A DNA stretch of 64,000 nucleotides. Source: Anniella stebbinsi. Lineage: Eukaryota; Chordata; Lepidosauria; Squamata; Anniellidae. Below are positions 27,901 to 40,700 of the stretch, in pieces. Numbering within the stretch: the first letter of the stretch is position 1; the number at the start of each line of letters is the position of its first letter. The position numbers and the translations under genes are program-made. Below the pieces are notes generated by a model that worked only from the letters and a program-made list of their open reading frames with translations, did not search any database and was not told the DNA's origin. The stretch lies in the NCBI GenBank assembly GCA_029215795.1, contig JARDYH010000005.1:16028001-16092000 (forward strand). The letters are read 5' to 3'.

Positions 27901-30900
27901 GGGGATGGGCACGGGTTTTCCCAGGGATGAAGAAACGCTGGGAAAACCCGATACTTCGAGCGGCCTCAGGACCGTCCCGAGACCGCGGGAGGTGTGGGCC
28001 CCCATCCTGCCTGGTGCCTGCTTACTCACGATTAAGCGCAGCACCAGAAATGGGCAGAGCCATGCTGCATAGTTCCGTACCCATCAGGGGAGAGGGGAGC
28101 TGCATTTTTGCCATCCATGAGATGGCGGGGTGGGCAAGGGCCGCAATTTTGGGGTGCTTTTTAAAAATATATATTATCTTTGCGATGGAGCGCAAGTGCG
28201 CTCCCAGCCCCATTTTTTTTAAAAAAAATGGTGGCCATGATGAGCGCAACGTCCTGTTTGCTTCCAGGATGTCACGCTTCCTGTTTGCACACAGAGCGGC
28301 GATCCCGGAAGTTGGTAAGTCTGGGATTGTCCCCCCTCCTTCCCTCTACACCTGTAGGTGTAGAAGGGCCCTAACTTTGGCTCTCAGTTATCTGTTTCCA
28401 CCCACCCATTCCTTGGAGCAATGCTTACCTTCGCGCCGTTCTCACCAGAAGCCCCAGGTGGCCCTGGCTTTCCTAACTCTCCCTGTATAGGATTAAAGCA
28501 AGGAGTGAATCAAGATGGTATCATGGATGGATAACATAAGTATAGTAGGTATTTTGATATACTTACTCTGTTCCCCTTTTCTCCTGGAAGTCCTGGGAGC
28601 CCATCAAAGCCCCGGTCACCCTATATATAATAAAACAAGCACCTTCAACATCAACAACGGTATCCCACTCTTCTTGCCAGTAAGTACCTCTGTCTGTATC
28701 CAATATGCCTCAGCAAAAAGAAGCACAAATTATTTTTGTTTCTCATTCCTATCATCTGTTTCACTGTGCAAAAAGCTTTATTGTAACAATCAAATCCATC
28801 CTTACAGCAACCCAACATGGTAAGAGTCTGTGGGGGATAGCCATATATCTATTCACATTTATGGGATGGGGGCAAATCAGAGGTAATTTATGTATTAAAA
28901 TATTTACCATTCTCAAATAAAACCCACAAGGTAGGCTTCATACAAATCATGATACAAATCAATGTTCAATGAAAATGACAAGCATAAAATGAAATGTGAA
29001 CTATAGCACTAGGGGATGGGGAGATCACACCTTTCAAACAACTGCATTTTAAAAGGATTTAGAAAACCTATGGTTTACAAAACAACGTTAAGGCTCTACA
29101 ACTTTCAACCAAGCACCAAAAAGTAGGGAAATTGTAAGTTAAGGCTTACAAGCCTTAATGAAACACCCTCCCTAAGGAGGCAGAAAGTTCAGGTAAAATT
29201 CTCATTCTCCCATAACAGGTAAACCATGAGGACAGGGGAGTTTGCCTTGATGATAAATCTGCCACATTTCTGAATGGCTCCATATGTCCTTTTGTATTTT
29301 GAAGGAAGAGGAGCATTCCAATTCTATAAATAGTTAGGGTACAATCCTATACATGTTTAGACAGGAAAAAGTCCTACAACTCCTAGCATACCCCAGCCAG
29401 CCATGTTGGCTGGGGAATGCTGGGAGTTTTAGGAAGTTTTTTTTCTGTCTAAACATGCATAGGATTGTGCCTTAAGCTACCTACAGTGTTAACTGTAGCA
29501 CTGTAGTGACTTGGGTAAACCCACCTCCATATAGGGAACATGGAAACTATACTTCCTGAGATGTACATGCAGCCATGGATGTGCATGCTGGCTGGAGAAT
29601 GTAGGGAATTGTAGGACTTTTTCTGTCTATACATGCATAGGATTGTGGCCTTAAAATACATTTGTTAAGTCATTAGCCATAGGCAATGACTTTCCATTTT
29701 CTGAAATCATATATCACAGGCTTCTTGAAAGAGGCGGCAGTGAGACCACTCCTAAAGAAATCTTCCTTGGACCCTGAAAATCTTAATAACTACAGGCCAG
29801 TAGCAAATGTTCCATTCCTGGGCAAGGTCCTGGAGCGGGTGGTTGCGAGCCAGCTCCAGGCACTCTTGGATGAGACTGATTATCTGGATCCATTTCAGTC
29901 GGGTTTCAGGCCTGGTTTTGGTATGGAAACAGCCTTGGTCGCCCTGTATGATGACCTATATCGGGAGAAAGACAGGGGGAGTGTGACTCTGTTGATTCTC
30001 CTTGATCTCTCAGCGGCTTTCGATACCATCGACCATGGTATCCTTCTGGGACGACTGGCTGAGTTGGGAGTGGGAGGCACTGCATTGCAGTGGTTCCGCT
30101 CCTACTTGGTGGGTTGGCTCCAGAAGGTGGTGCTTGGGGAACATTGCTCAGCCCCGTGGATTCTCCAGTATGGGGTTCCGCAGGGGTCAGTCTTGTCCCC
30201 CATGCTGTTCAATATCTACATGAAACCGTTGAGTGCAGTCATCCAGAGTTTTGGAGTGTGTTGTCATCTGTACACTGATGACATGCAGCTCTATTTCTCC
30301 TTTTCATCTTCATCAGGTGAGGCTGTGGATGTGCTGAACCAGTGCCTGGCTGCGACAATGGACTGGATGAGGGCTAATAAACTGAAACTCAATCCAGACA
30401 AGACTGAGAGGCTGGCAGTGAATGGTTCTGCTGACCGGATGGAGGGTCTTCAACCTGTTCTGGATGGGGTTGCACTCCCATTGAAGGAGTGAGTTCATAG
30501 CTTGGGGGTTCTCCTAGAACCATTTCTGTCACTTGAGGCTCGGGTGGCCTCAGTGGCACAGAGTGCCTTCTACCAACTTCAGTTGGTGACCCAGCTACGT
30601 CCCTATCTGGACAGGAATAACCTAGCCTCAGTTGTCCATGCTCTGGTAACTTCCAAGTTAGATTACTGCAATACGCTCTACGTGGGGCTGCCTTTGAAGG
30701 CGGTTCGGAAGCTGCAGCTTGTGCAAAATGCAGCAGCCAGATTGATAACTGGGACCAGAAGTTTCGAGCATATAAGACCTACTCTGGCCCACTTGCATTG
30801 GCTGCCTGTATGTTTCTGAGCCCGATTCAAAGTGCTGGTTTTAACCTATAAAGCCTTACACGGCTTGGGACCACAATACCTGACGGAACGCCTTTCCCGA

Positions 30901-31677
30901 CATGAACCTACCCGAACACTATGTTCAACATCTAAAGCCCTCCTCCAAGTGCCTACTCCGAGGGAAGCTCAGAGGTCGGCAACAAGGGAGAGGGCCTTCT
31001 CTGTGGTGGCCCCCCAATTGTGGAACGATCTCCCTGACGAAGCCCGCCTGGCGCCAACATTGTTATCTTTTCAGCGCCAGGTCAAGACTTTCCTCTTCTC
31101 TCAGGCATTTGGCAATATCTGAGGAGCCTGGATTTGTTTTTGTTTTTGTAGCGTTTTGGGTTGTTGTAGTGGTTAAAAATGTATGTGTGTATGTTGTATG
31201 TTTTTGCTGTTTTAATTTTTGTATATTGTTTTGATCCTATGTAAACCACCCAGAGTGCTTCGGCTATGGGGCGGTATACAAATGTAATAAATAAATAAAA
31301 TAAATAAATATCTTTGGTTCGAATCTCACCTCTGCCATGACTTGTGGCTATAGGCAAGCAAGCCACTCTCACCCAGCCTCAGTTTCCCCATGATCAGTAA
31401 TGTGGGGGATAAAAATACTGACTCGCCGTACAGAGTTGCTGTAAGGATTACAACTAGATAGTGCATGTGAAGTAAAAACAACTACGCATGTGTTAAGTGT
31501 TAACTAAATGTCACAAAATGGTGCAGACACGGAGAAGGGAGTTGGATTCATTGTTTATAGGCTCTTGACAACTGTGCATCTGCATTCCACCCAGCTCTCA
31601 CTTTTGTGGTGCTATCTGGCAGGGAGGAAGAAATCATGTTTTCCCAGCAATTTAATATATCTTTCTGAACAGAAGCC

Positions 31678-31720
<43 letters not shown>

Positions 31721-34700
31721 CACCAGATGCTAAGGACAAACAATAGGGAAACCTGTTGCCTTCCATGCCCTGTTTGTGAGGGCTTTGTGGAAGCATCTGG
31801 CTGGGCAGCACTGGAAACAGGATGCTGGGTTAGACAGGCCCTGGGTCCAATCCAATCCAGCAGGATTCTTCTTGCATCTCAGCACAACTTTCCCCTGAGC
31901 AGTGCTTTGTTTCCAAGACTGGGACAAAACAGTTTTGATTTTCACCTGGTTTGCATGCCTGTTGGATAAAATACATCCTCCCCTGCTGAACGTGCCAATT
32001 TCAATGTGAAAGTGACACTTTAACCAACACTTGGTTCAGCTCTACTTGCATCTCTCTGCTGTGTCTTTGCAAGAAACACCAAACTACAGTGGGATTGTGT
32101 ATCTCAGAACTCTCTCTCTCTCTCTCCCTGTCTCCCTCTCTCTCTCTCTCTCTCTCCCTCCCTCACATCAATTCCACCCCATCATAAGGCTCTGAAAACC
32201 TTGGGTCCAGTTTCTCCTGGGAGTCCTCTGGCACCATCTGCTCCTGAGCGACCCTAAAAAAATGGAAGAGGCAAGGTGAGGGGGGTGGGGAAGGCAGGAG
32301 AAAGCACCCCTATACAATGTCACACAGGCATGGATGAGATGAGGCAAAAAGGCTTACCCGCTTTCCAGTTTTCCCTGGGGGTCCAACTGATCCCTGTATG
32401 CCAGGGGAACCCTGGGACAAGAAGAGAAATAACAGAGATCAAGAACTGTTTCACATGTTCCTTCTTCCAGGATCATCTCTGTGTTGGTTTGCTATCAGCG
32501 GTAATGTTTATCTTATGTTTATACCTACAAAGTGGCATATAATTGACCAGAAATGAGAGCTGGTCCAGAATGCAGCAGCCATAAATCCAGATCTCAAAAC
32601 AATTGCACTGGGTACCACCGAGATTATAGTCCCAATGCAATGTGATAGTTTTAACCTTTAACAACCTAAAAAGGGCCTAAATCATCTGGGCCCTAGAGAT
32701 CTAAATGTAGTTAATTAACTAATTGATTAATTAATTTTAAAAGCTTACATCCTGCCTGCCTACTTCCCTGAAGCAGAATTCAAGGTGGTGAACAAACAAA
32801 ATCAATAATATTTAAAACAATCTCTTCCCATATGCTCCCTCTTACATCTTCAGATCCATAGCTGTTATGGGTGCCCCTGACATCTGGAGCAATGAGCCAG
32901 AGGGCCTTCTCTGTTGTGGCCACTGTTCTCTTGCATACTTTGCTGAGAGAGGTTCAGCTGGTCAACTCCCTCTCTGCAGTTAGAACAGGAGTGGGGGAAC
33001 CTATGGCCTCCAGGTGTTATTTTATTCCATTTCTTTTGCAACCTATATAAACCACTCTTTAGCTAAAAAAAAGATTCCCGAGTGGCGAATGTTTTTTTAA
33101 AAATACAAAAGAATAAAAATATTTCTAAACAAGCTATACCCAATAAAACCATCGCTGGTCATTCAGGAAAAGCTTGTTGAAATGAAAATGTTGAAAACGA
33201 AGCAGTGATGGCGCCTGCCTGACATCATCTGGTAGGGAATTCCAAAGAGAGTGCACCAGTACACTCAGGGCTCTGCTCCAGAGTGGGACTTTAAGTGGAT
33301 CTGAAGTCCCATGCTGATGAGCTCAGTGACTGGGCAGGCTGATAAGGGAGAAGGCACGCTCTCAAATATGGTTAGACTCCAACTCCTATCAGTCCCCATC
33401 TCCCACGAGCCAGAATAGCCCATGTCAGGGATGATGGGAGTTGAAGTCCAGCAGCATCTGAAAGTCCACAGGTTCCTTACCCCTGATGTTAAAAAGCTGG
33501 TCAAGACCTCCTCCCTCCCTTTTTTTTTTTTTTAAATGAAGGCTTTTATGATCTTATTGTTTTCCTGGAGCTATGTTTGCATACTTTGTGTGCTGCTGTT
33601 TTGTTTTATTTACTCTTGTTTCATGATTTTGGATGCATTTTATCCTGGTTTATATGATAAGGTCCTTTGAAAGATTTTTGGGATACAGGGGGAGAAATAT
33701 AAGGAATTCATAAATTAAATTAATAATTTTCTGCTGGATGGGGGGGGAGAATGGGTAAAGCTTGAAGAAACCCCCCAAAAAAGGCACATCCACAGGGTCA
33801 TTCTACTCCTTAGAGTTTGGAGTCTTTTCACCCACACCCCAACCAAAGTTCTTGTCTATGGTAGGTACAGAGAAGAAAAGGAACTGATTGGAGGGGAGGG
33901 TAGAAAATGGCCCAGAACCTAGAAACCTGGTAATTGCAGAAAAGACCAGCAAGCTTAAAATGGCTACGTAAATCTCCCAAATCCAAGCACAGGTCAGTAG
34001 GTATGACATTATGGGTGGAGAGGTGGGTGGAATTAATTTTCAGGGATGCAAGTTCAAACTTCATGGGATTGTGTGTGTGTGTGTGTGTGTGAATAAACAT
34101 GTTCATAAGAACATTGGGCTATATAGAGAAATTCTAATGTGAGAGGCATAGAAGGGTTAGCATGTTTCCCCCACCCCATGTTTAATCATCATCATCATTA
34201 TTATCATCTTCCCAACAAAAAAAGACTAGGTTTTTGAAAGATTGGATTTTAGGTTGGCATCCACCCATAGGAACACCACCAACAACAACGTTGTCTTCAA
34301 CAACCAACCTGTGGTCCTGGATCACCAGAATCCCCTTTCAGTCCAGAATTCCCTGGTAGACCCTACAAAAGCAATGTGATAAGCAGGTTTGAGTCAAGAT
34401 TCTTCAAAAATCAAGAATACAACTACAACTGGCAGACTGCAGCTTTGTGATGGAATAAAATAATCCTCCTCCTCAATGTTATTTCTGGAAATACTTGCAG
34501 AGTAATGTGTCTCAGGGCAGAACTAGATGGGGTGCATGGCCCTCTGCCCCTGAAATGCACATCTACTTGCACATCTGCCCCTGAAAACAGCCACCACATG
34601 GCTAGCTTCTCCTCTGTAAATCTATAGGGCTTAGATTTACAGATTTTTGTTGATGTGACATCACAATGGTCTGTGTTGCCATGCCCCTTCTCCGCATCAC

Positions 34701-37700
34701 TGGCTGCCAATGGCAGAGGACGGGGAAGCACAAGACATTGTGATGTCACAACATCAGTTGTGTTGAGTAAAATTTCTCTTCAGATGAATAAAAGGACTGG
34801 ACAGTTGCAGAGTGTCCAGAGGACTGACTATTGCACCTGATGTCAATTAACAGGGGAGTGTTTTTTTCTATCTGCTTTTGTAAAGGTCAAAGAAATAGTG
34901 GGTTTTTCCCCTGGGAGTTTTTTCTGCATTTTTGTGCAAAGTCATTGTCCATTCAAATGTATATATATCTGTAAATATCTGAGAATGGTTGATGAGGATA
35001 TGAGTTTGGACGGTGATGTTATGTGATGTGATTCTTCCTGGAAACCTGTATTATATTTGATGACGAAGACTGCTGTAAATATACTGAAGGAAATACTGAA
35101 TCTCAGTAAAGCTTTTACTGAAGACAAATTGCTGGTGTGTGAGTATTTTTCCTTGCATGGATCTCTGGAACATGCTTACTCTGCTGTAAGTGAACCGGGA
35201 TCGCTAAACTCCCAGACAAGTTGTGCTAAGTGTTATGAGCAGGAGCTAAAGATGTGGTTGCCAGTTTCAGCAGTATGTTTACTATAGCAAGCAAATGTGG
35301 ATCCTTCTGTTGCCAAAAAGACACCCTTCATGTGCAGGAGGGGAGTATCTGAAGGCTTGAAGGAAGCTAGAGGTTTGCAAAAGTACAAAAATGTTTAGGG
35401 AGCCCAACAACCTAATGCATACTGAGTATGCTCAGTGGGAATGGAATGTTGATTGACTGAATGGGATGGGGGACAGAAAATGGGAGGGAACAGAATGGGG
35501 CATCTTGGAAGAAGGCATGGCTAGAAGGTTGGAACCTGGGATGGGCAGCAGTGCAATATTTTGCTGTAGGTTTCACTTGTCACATGTACTTTGGGTCAAC
35601 CCACACATGATTTTTTAACTGTGTAGTTTTCCCTCCACAAATTGCCAGCGCAGGGACTGATTCAAATTGGGACCCTGGTATGAGAGGAACGGAGCGTTAA
35701 CCTTTTGCCCTCTCCTGCTGCCATCCCAATCCAGATCAAGAGAAAACTGCTCCCACAATTTGTTTTGCAAATAAAACATTCCACTCATTTCTATGGGACC
35801 AATGCACATTGCACACACCCTTACACACCGTGATCGGGACTGCAGTGGAAGGCAAATGGTTAAGGCCCCTCTATCCTCTCAAAATTAGGTTCTCAAGCTG
35901 GATTGCAGGCCTGGGGGAGGGATGCTGGCAATTTGTGTGTGTGAGTGGGGATGAATCAACGACTCTGCACTCAAGAGCAGAACTATGCAGCAAAGGTCAT
36001 CTGTGGTTTGACCCAAAGAAAACCCTAAGGAGGTACAGATAGACAGTTGCCAGAGGAGAGAAGATTTCATCCCAATGTCCTCAGAGAGAAAGAAAACCCC
36101 CTGGATGTCCTGTCCCAGATTATCCCAACCGAGGCCCAACCTACACCAAGCAGGGTATAGCACCATGAATGTGGTCTGTAAGCTGTATATAAGAGGCAGG
36201 ATCTACACTATAGTGATATTGAAGTGCACTGACAACTGTTGGGGCCCATGGACACATACCATATACCGCTTTCATGCTGCTTCCATAGTGCTATATCCTC
36301 TTTAGTGTAGATCTGGCCAGAGTCTTTTACATGGAGAAAAGCAAATTCCAGAATGTAGTCATTTCCCACTCCCCCACCTCTATCCGCCACATCACTCTGA
36401 CCGAGATACACAGCCAAGCCTGTTGGATGGTGCAGAGGAAACGGTGAGTGTCCAAACCTTCTCTAAAACGATTCACCTCCACCCCAGGATCTATGAGGCA
36501 GTTTCAAAGTATGGCATCTACTCACCAGTGGCCCTGGCCTTCCTGTAAGGCCCATGGGACCAGGGGGGCCCTTCATGGAAAGCTGAGGAAGAGAAGAAAC
36601 ACAATGATGAGTCTCGGGGGGTTGCTTAAACAGAACCAAGGGGTGTGGTGCTACTGATGTACAGCGAACAAGGAGGGGTACGAGAGAGGCTGTACAACAG
36701 GGTAGCCCAGTCCTGCAGGACTGAAGTCAGGATGAAAGGCAGGAATAAAAAGGTCAGTGCTTTGTCAAAGGCTGCTCTGTTTTCATTGCTCTCCATTTTC
36801 ATGATCACACCTCAGTCATGTACCTAAGTGGCCAGGCTTGTACCAGGGATGTGTCGCTCAGGCACTGATCTCTTGGCTGAGGCACTGTCTCTCAGCCTCA
36901 GTACCCTCATCAGTTCAAAACAGGCATAATTCTGGTCTACCTCATATCAGTCAACTGGAAGAAGGAAAGGTGTCCTCTCATCAAGACTTAGGAGCCCAGC
37001 TACACCATAAATCTAAAAATAATCCTGAAAGGGCTGATACTAGGGGTGTGCATGGGAGGAAAAATCGTATCGGAATTGGAATCGGGACCTCAGATTTTGC
37101 CCTGAATCATATTGGACAAAATCAGCAGTCCTGCGTATCGAATCGATTCCGATACGAAAATCGGATGTCCGATTTTAGAATCGGACACCATTTTACTTTC
37201 CCCCAATTCAAGTCTATGGCGAAAACATGGGGGCAGGGGCAGGGGGACCTAACTCTCCCTTCCTTCCTTCCTCCCTCTCCGCCACTCATGCTCCTTACCT
37301 GCCGGGGCCATCCACTTCCACCCGGTGCTCCATACTATTGAGAAACAGGCTTTGCGGCCTGTTTCTCAGTTGTATGGAGCAGCAGGCAGCAGCAGGCAGC
37401 AGCGGGCGGCAGCAGGTGATGACGGCAGGTAAGAGGGGACCTCCATCTCCCTCCCCCCCACTCACGGTCCTTACCTGTCGGCGTCCCGCGCTGCCACCCG
37501 CTGCTCCATACTACTGAGAAACAGGCTTTGAGGCCTGTTTCTCAATACCGTATTTCATCGATTCTAAGTTGCACTTTTTCTCCCATGTTTACATCTGTAA
37601 AAATGCGGTGCATCTTAGAATCGATGGTGCCTTGCAATCGCAGGATTTCTCCCACGTTTTGCAGGAGGCAGGAGGGCTCTGCATGCCCTCCCCCATGACT

Positions 37701-40700
37701 TACCCTAGCGGGTCCCAAGGGACCCCACAAGGCCAGTCAGAAGTCCCCCCTCCCCTCTTATCTTGATCGCAGCTGCCTCAGCCTGGCAAGGCATTGTTAC
37801 TGGGTTCCCAGTAACGACGCCTTGCCAGGCTGAGGGGAGCATTGCCATCGCTGTCGTCCGTCCTCGCTGTGAGGGGGGAAGGGGTGCTGAAATTAAGGTG
37901 CATCCTAGAATCGATGCAAAGCTTTTTCCCTGTAGGTGGCCCTGAAATTTAGGTGCATCTTACAATGATGGCATCTTACATTCGGTGAAATACGGTAGAT
38001 TGACGCGCCGGGTCACCCAGCGCGTCGATCTACTCAGAAACAGGCCGCAAAGCCTGTTTCTCAGTAGTATGGAGCAGCGGGCGGCAGCGGACAATGGTGG
38101 AAGGTAAGGAGCGCAAGTGGGGAGAGAGAGGGCTGCTATTTTAGGTGTTTTCCCCATAGACTTACATTGGGGGAAAGTTTTCTTTCCCCTAATGCAAGCC
38201 TATGGCGAAAACACCCAAAATGGAGGTCCGATTTTCCGATTAAAATCGGACACACAAAAAATCAGATCGGATAAAATCGGACCTTCATGGGATTGCATCG
38301 GAATTGGGTATTGGATGCCCGATTTCCTCCGATTTTAATTGGATATCGGACCCAATACGATGCACATCCCTGATACCTTTTTTTCAGATGCATCTTCAAC
38401 CTAAGTGACCACAAAAGAAAAGATTTTTTTTTTTAAAAAAAGCCTCAGATCAAGTTCACTAGCAAGAAACTCTAAAGGGTGGGGCTTTCCTCTTCACCTA
38501 TAGTTTATTTATTATAATTTTATATTATACCATGTGGCCTGGCCAATTTGCCTACGTGACCCAGACTTTTTTATTATGAACCTGTTCCTTGAATCAGGCT
38601 GCAATACTACTGCACAGAGCACCCTTTGGGAATGACTTTGGGAATCAGTATGTTGGGGTTAATAAGCAGCCTGGAAGTGGATTAAGGGTCCTTCTTGCAT
38701 GGTGCATGGATGTGGTTTAAGATATGGAAATATTTTGTGATGGACTACCTGATTTTCAAGTCACGTGGAAGCCTGCAAAATTATTATTTGAATGAACAGA
38801 GAGAGGGAGGGAGTGACAAATACACAGACAAATGTAAGCCAGATCAACAAATGGAGTACCTAGGCCGGGAGTGGGCAACTTGGTGCCCTCCAAAATTTTA
38901 GATTACAACTCCTATCAGCCACAGCCAGTGCAGGCTATGGTCAGGGATGGAGCTTGTAGTCCAACATAGCTGGAGGGCACTAGGTTGTCTACCCATGATC
39001 TAGGCTCAGAGATGAGTAGAAGGTTTAAGTCAAGGAAGTTCTATGGATTGCATGGAAACAGAAGATAAGTGGCAGTCAAAGAGATTAAGCACAATGATTG
39101 GAACAGGATCAGGATGCAGACACATAGATGTTCACCCACGTGCTTACCTTCGCTTGCTGCAAAATAGCCTGGGCCTGGGCCTCTTGGAAGGACACTGAAG
39201 GGCCCTTAATGGAGTCACCACCAAACTGGAACTAGAAATGGACACAGGAGAGGAAGTCAGTGAAGGAAATGGTGAGATAGTGAGGTCATGGCTAGAGTAA
39301 CCAGAACACATGTTACAGTCACCAAAGATTCCCTGCCAAAACATGACCTTTCTATGGCAAACAAACCCCCACACAACCCATTTTTGGCAGCATCCCCACT
39401 TGGCAAAAACATAACATGGTCATGCCTTATGCCATCTCTCCATTTCACTTGCTGAACCTCTGTTTTGTTGCTTGTCACGAGGGCGGTGGTGGTGGTGACA
39501 GGAATAGCATGTTTAAAGTTGCAGTGGGTCACACGTGTGACTCACAGGCTATTTTTGCAGCCCATGCCACCCCCAAATTTGTCACCATGCCACCACATTT
39601 CGGTGGCAAAATCAGTGGTCCAGCATTTAATTCAGTGGTGGGGAGGGTTGCAGTCACCCAGTGGACTCCGAGTGGGGAGAAACTAGCCCCCAGACCTACA
39701 TAGTTCACCCACTCCTGCTTTAAGGTGTTAAAAGACAATAATGTTATCTTAGCTTGTGTTGATCAGTTCTGAAGGCATGTAACTCGCCTCTCCTTGGGCT
39801 TGTCTATGTGCACTATATACCCCATTGTGGCTGTGCAGTTGTGTCCCACTGTTTAAATGATGCAGCTGCCAACTCGCAGCCACATCAGGCTTTTCCCCAT
39901 GAAACTGTGCTTTTTCAAAGTGTCATTTTACTGCGACTTTTTCAATTGCTCCGACGTCACCACATTGTTTCTTCGTCTGTCAGTGGTGGCCTCGGATCAG
40001 GTTAAGAAAGTTGGTGTATCTAAGGGCAGATCCCAGCGCACGTAGGCACAGGAATGCAGGGCACAGGCTCGACAAGCCTCATAATGGCCCCCATGGCGAT
40101 GTAACAGTCAGGGAATGAAAGTAAGGACAGGTAAGATATATAACTTATAAATTAAATGGACCGTAGCAGTGTAGATGCACTGCTAAAGGCTTCGAAGTTG
40201 CGCAGAGTTGCCATTAAAAAAAAAAAGTTTTCACAGTTTTCCATTCCTGACATTTGACAATGATGACGCTGGCTAGCCCACACTCATTCCTACCATGTAA
40301 CTCTTTCAATTCCACTTCACAGCAACGATGCTACAGGGTTATGGGGGAATCAGGAGGCAAAACAGCGGCATATAGTAGGGATGTGCACTGGATCGGATCC
40401 GATCCACGATCCGAATCCGATCCAGGGGGAAATCGGATAAATTATCCGATTTCTGATCTCACCGCTGGATCAGCCGATCCAATCCGATCCAATCCAGAAA
40501 GGTTCCAATCCGGTTCGGATGGATCGGTGGATCGGCGGGCGCCTGCTGGTGCCCGCCGCCACTTTCATTGGCGGGCGCCACTGGGCGCCCGCCGATGGAA
40601 GCGGACAGCAGGGGGGGGGGGCTTCCCTAGCGGGGCTGTCCGCTTCCATCGGTAGGCGCCCGCTAATGGAAGCAGACAACGGGGGCAGGGGGTGGCGGAC

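Larger units (their letters stand above)
26663..28428. other. Intron 19
   Basis: It holds a palindromic hAT-like element (27650) and a Harbinger-like element (27809 to 28371). The stretch 26663 to 27640 is not recognised. Confidence 0.65.
28621..32199. other. Intron 17
   Basis: It holds the largest LINE of the window (29690 to 31312), two (TC)n tracts and a dispersed-repeat fragment (31780 to 31880). The stretch 28621 to 29680 shows only short copies of a TGCATAGGATTG motif near 29345, 29455 and 29632. Confidence 0.7.
34363..36525. other. Intron 14
   Basis: It holds an imperfect palindrome (34650 to 34757) and a short palindromic element (36195 to 36318). The rest, including 34860 to 36180, is not recognised. 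Confidence 0.65.
36583..39147. other. Intron 13
   Basis: It holds a second foldback element with a nested insertion (37041 to 38370) and a palindromic hAT-like element (38866). The rest is not recognised. Confidence 0.7.

Noticed and set aside
27870..28490. Plus-strand frame of 206 codons
   Set aside because: It runs through the Harbinger-like element and across exon 19 on the opposite strand, and has no recognisable motif.
29690..31312. LINE as an active autonomous element
   Set aside because: Two in-frame stops and the missing endonuclease and 5' end make this copy inactive, though it is otherwise well preserved.
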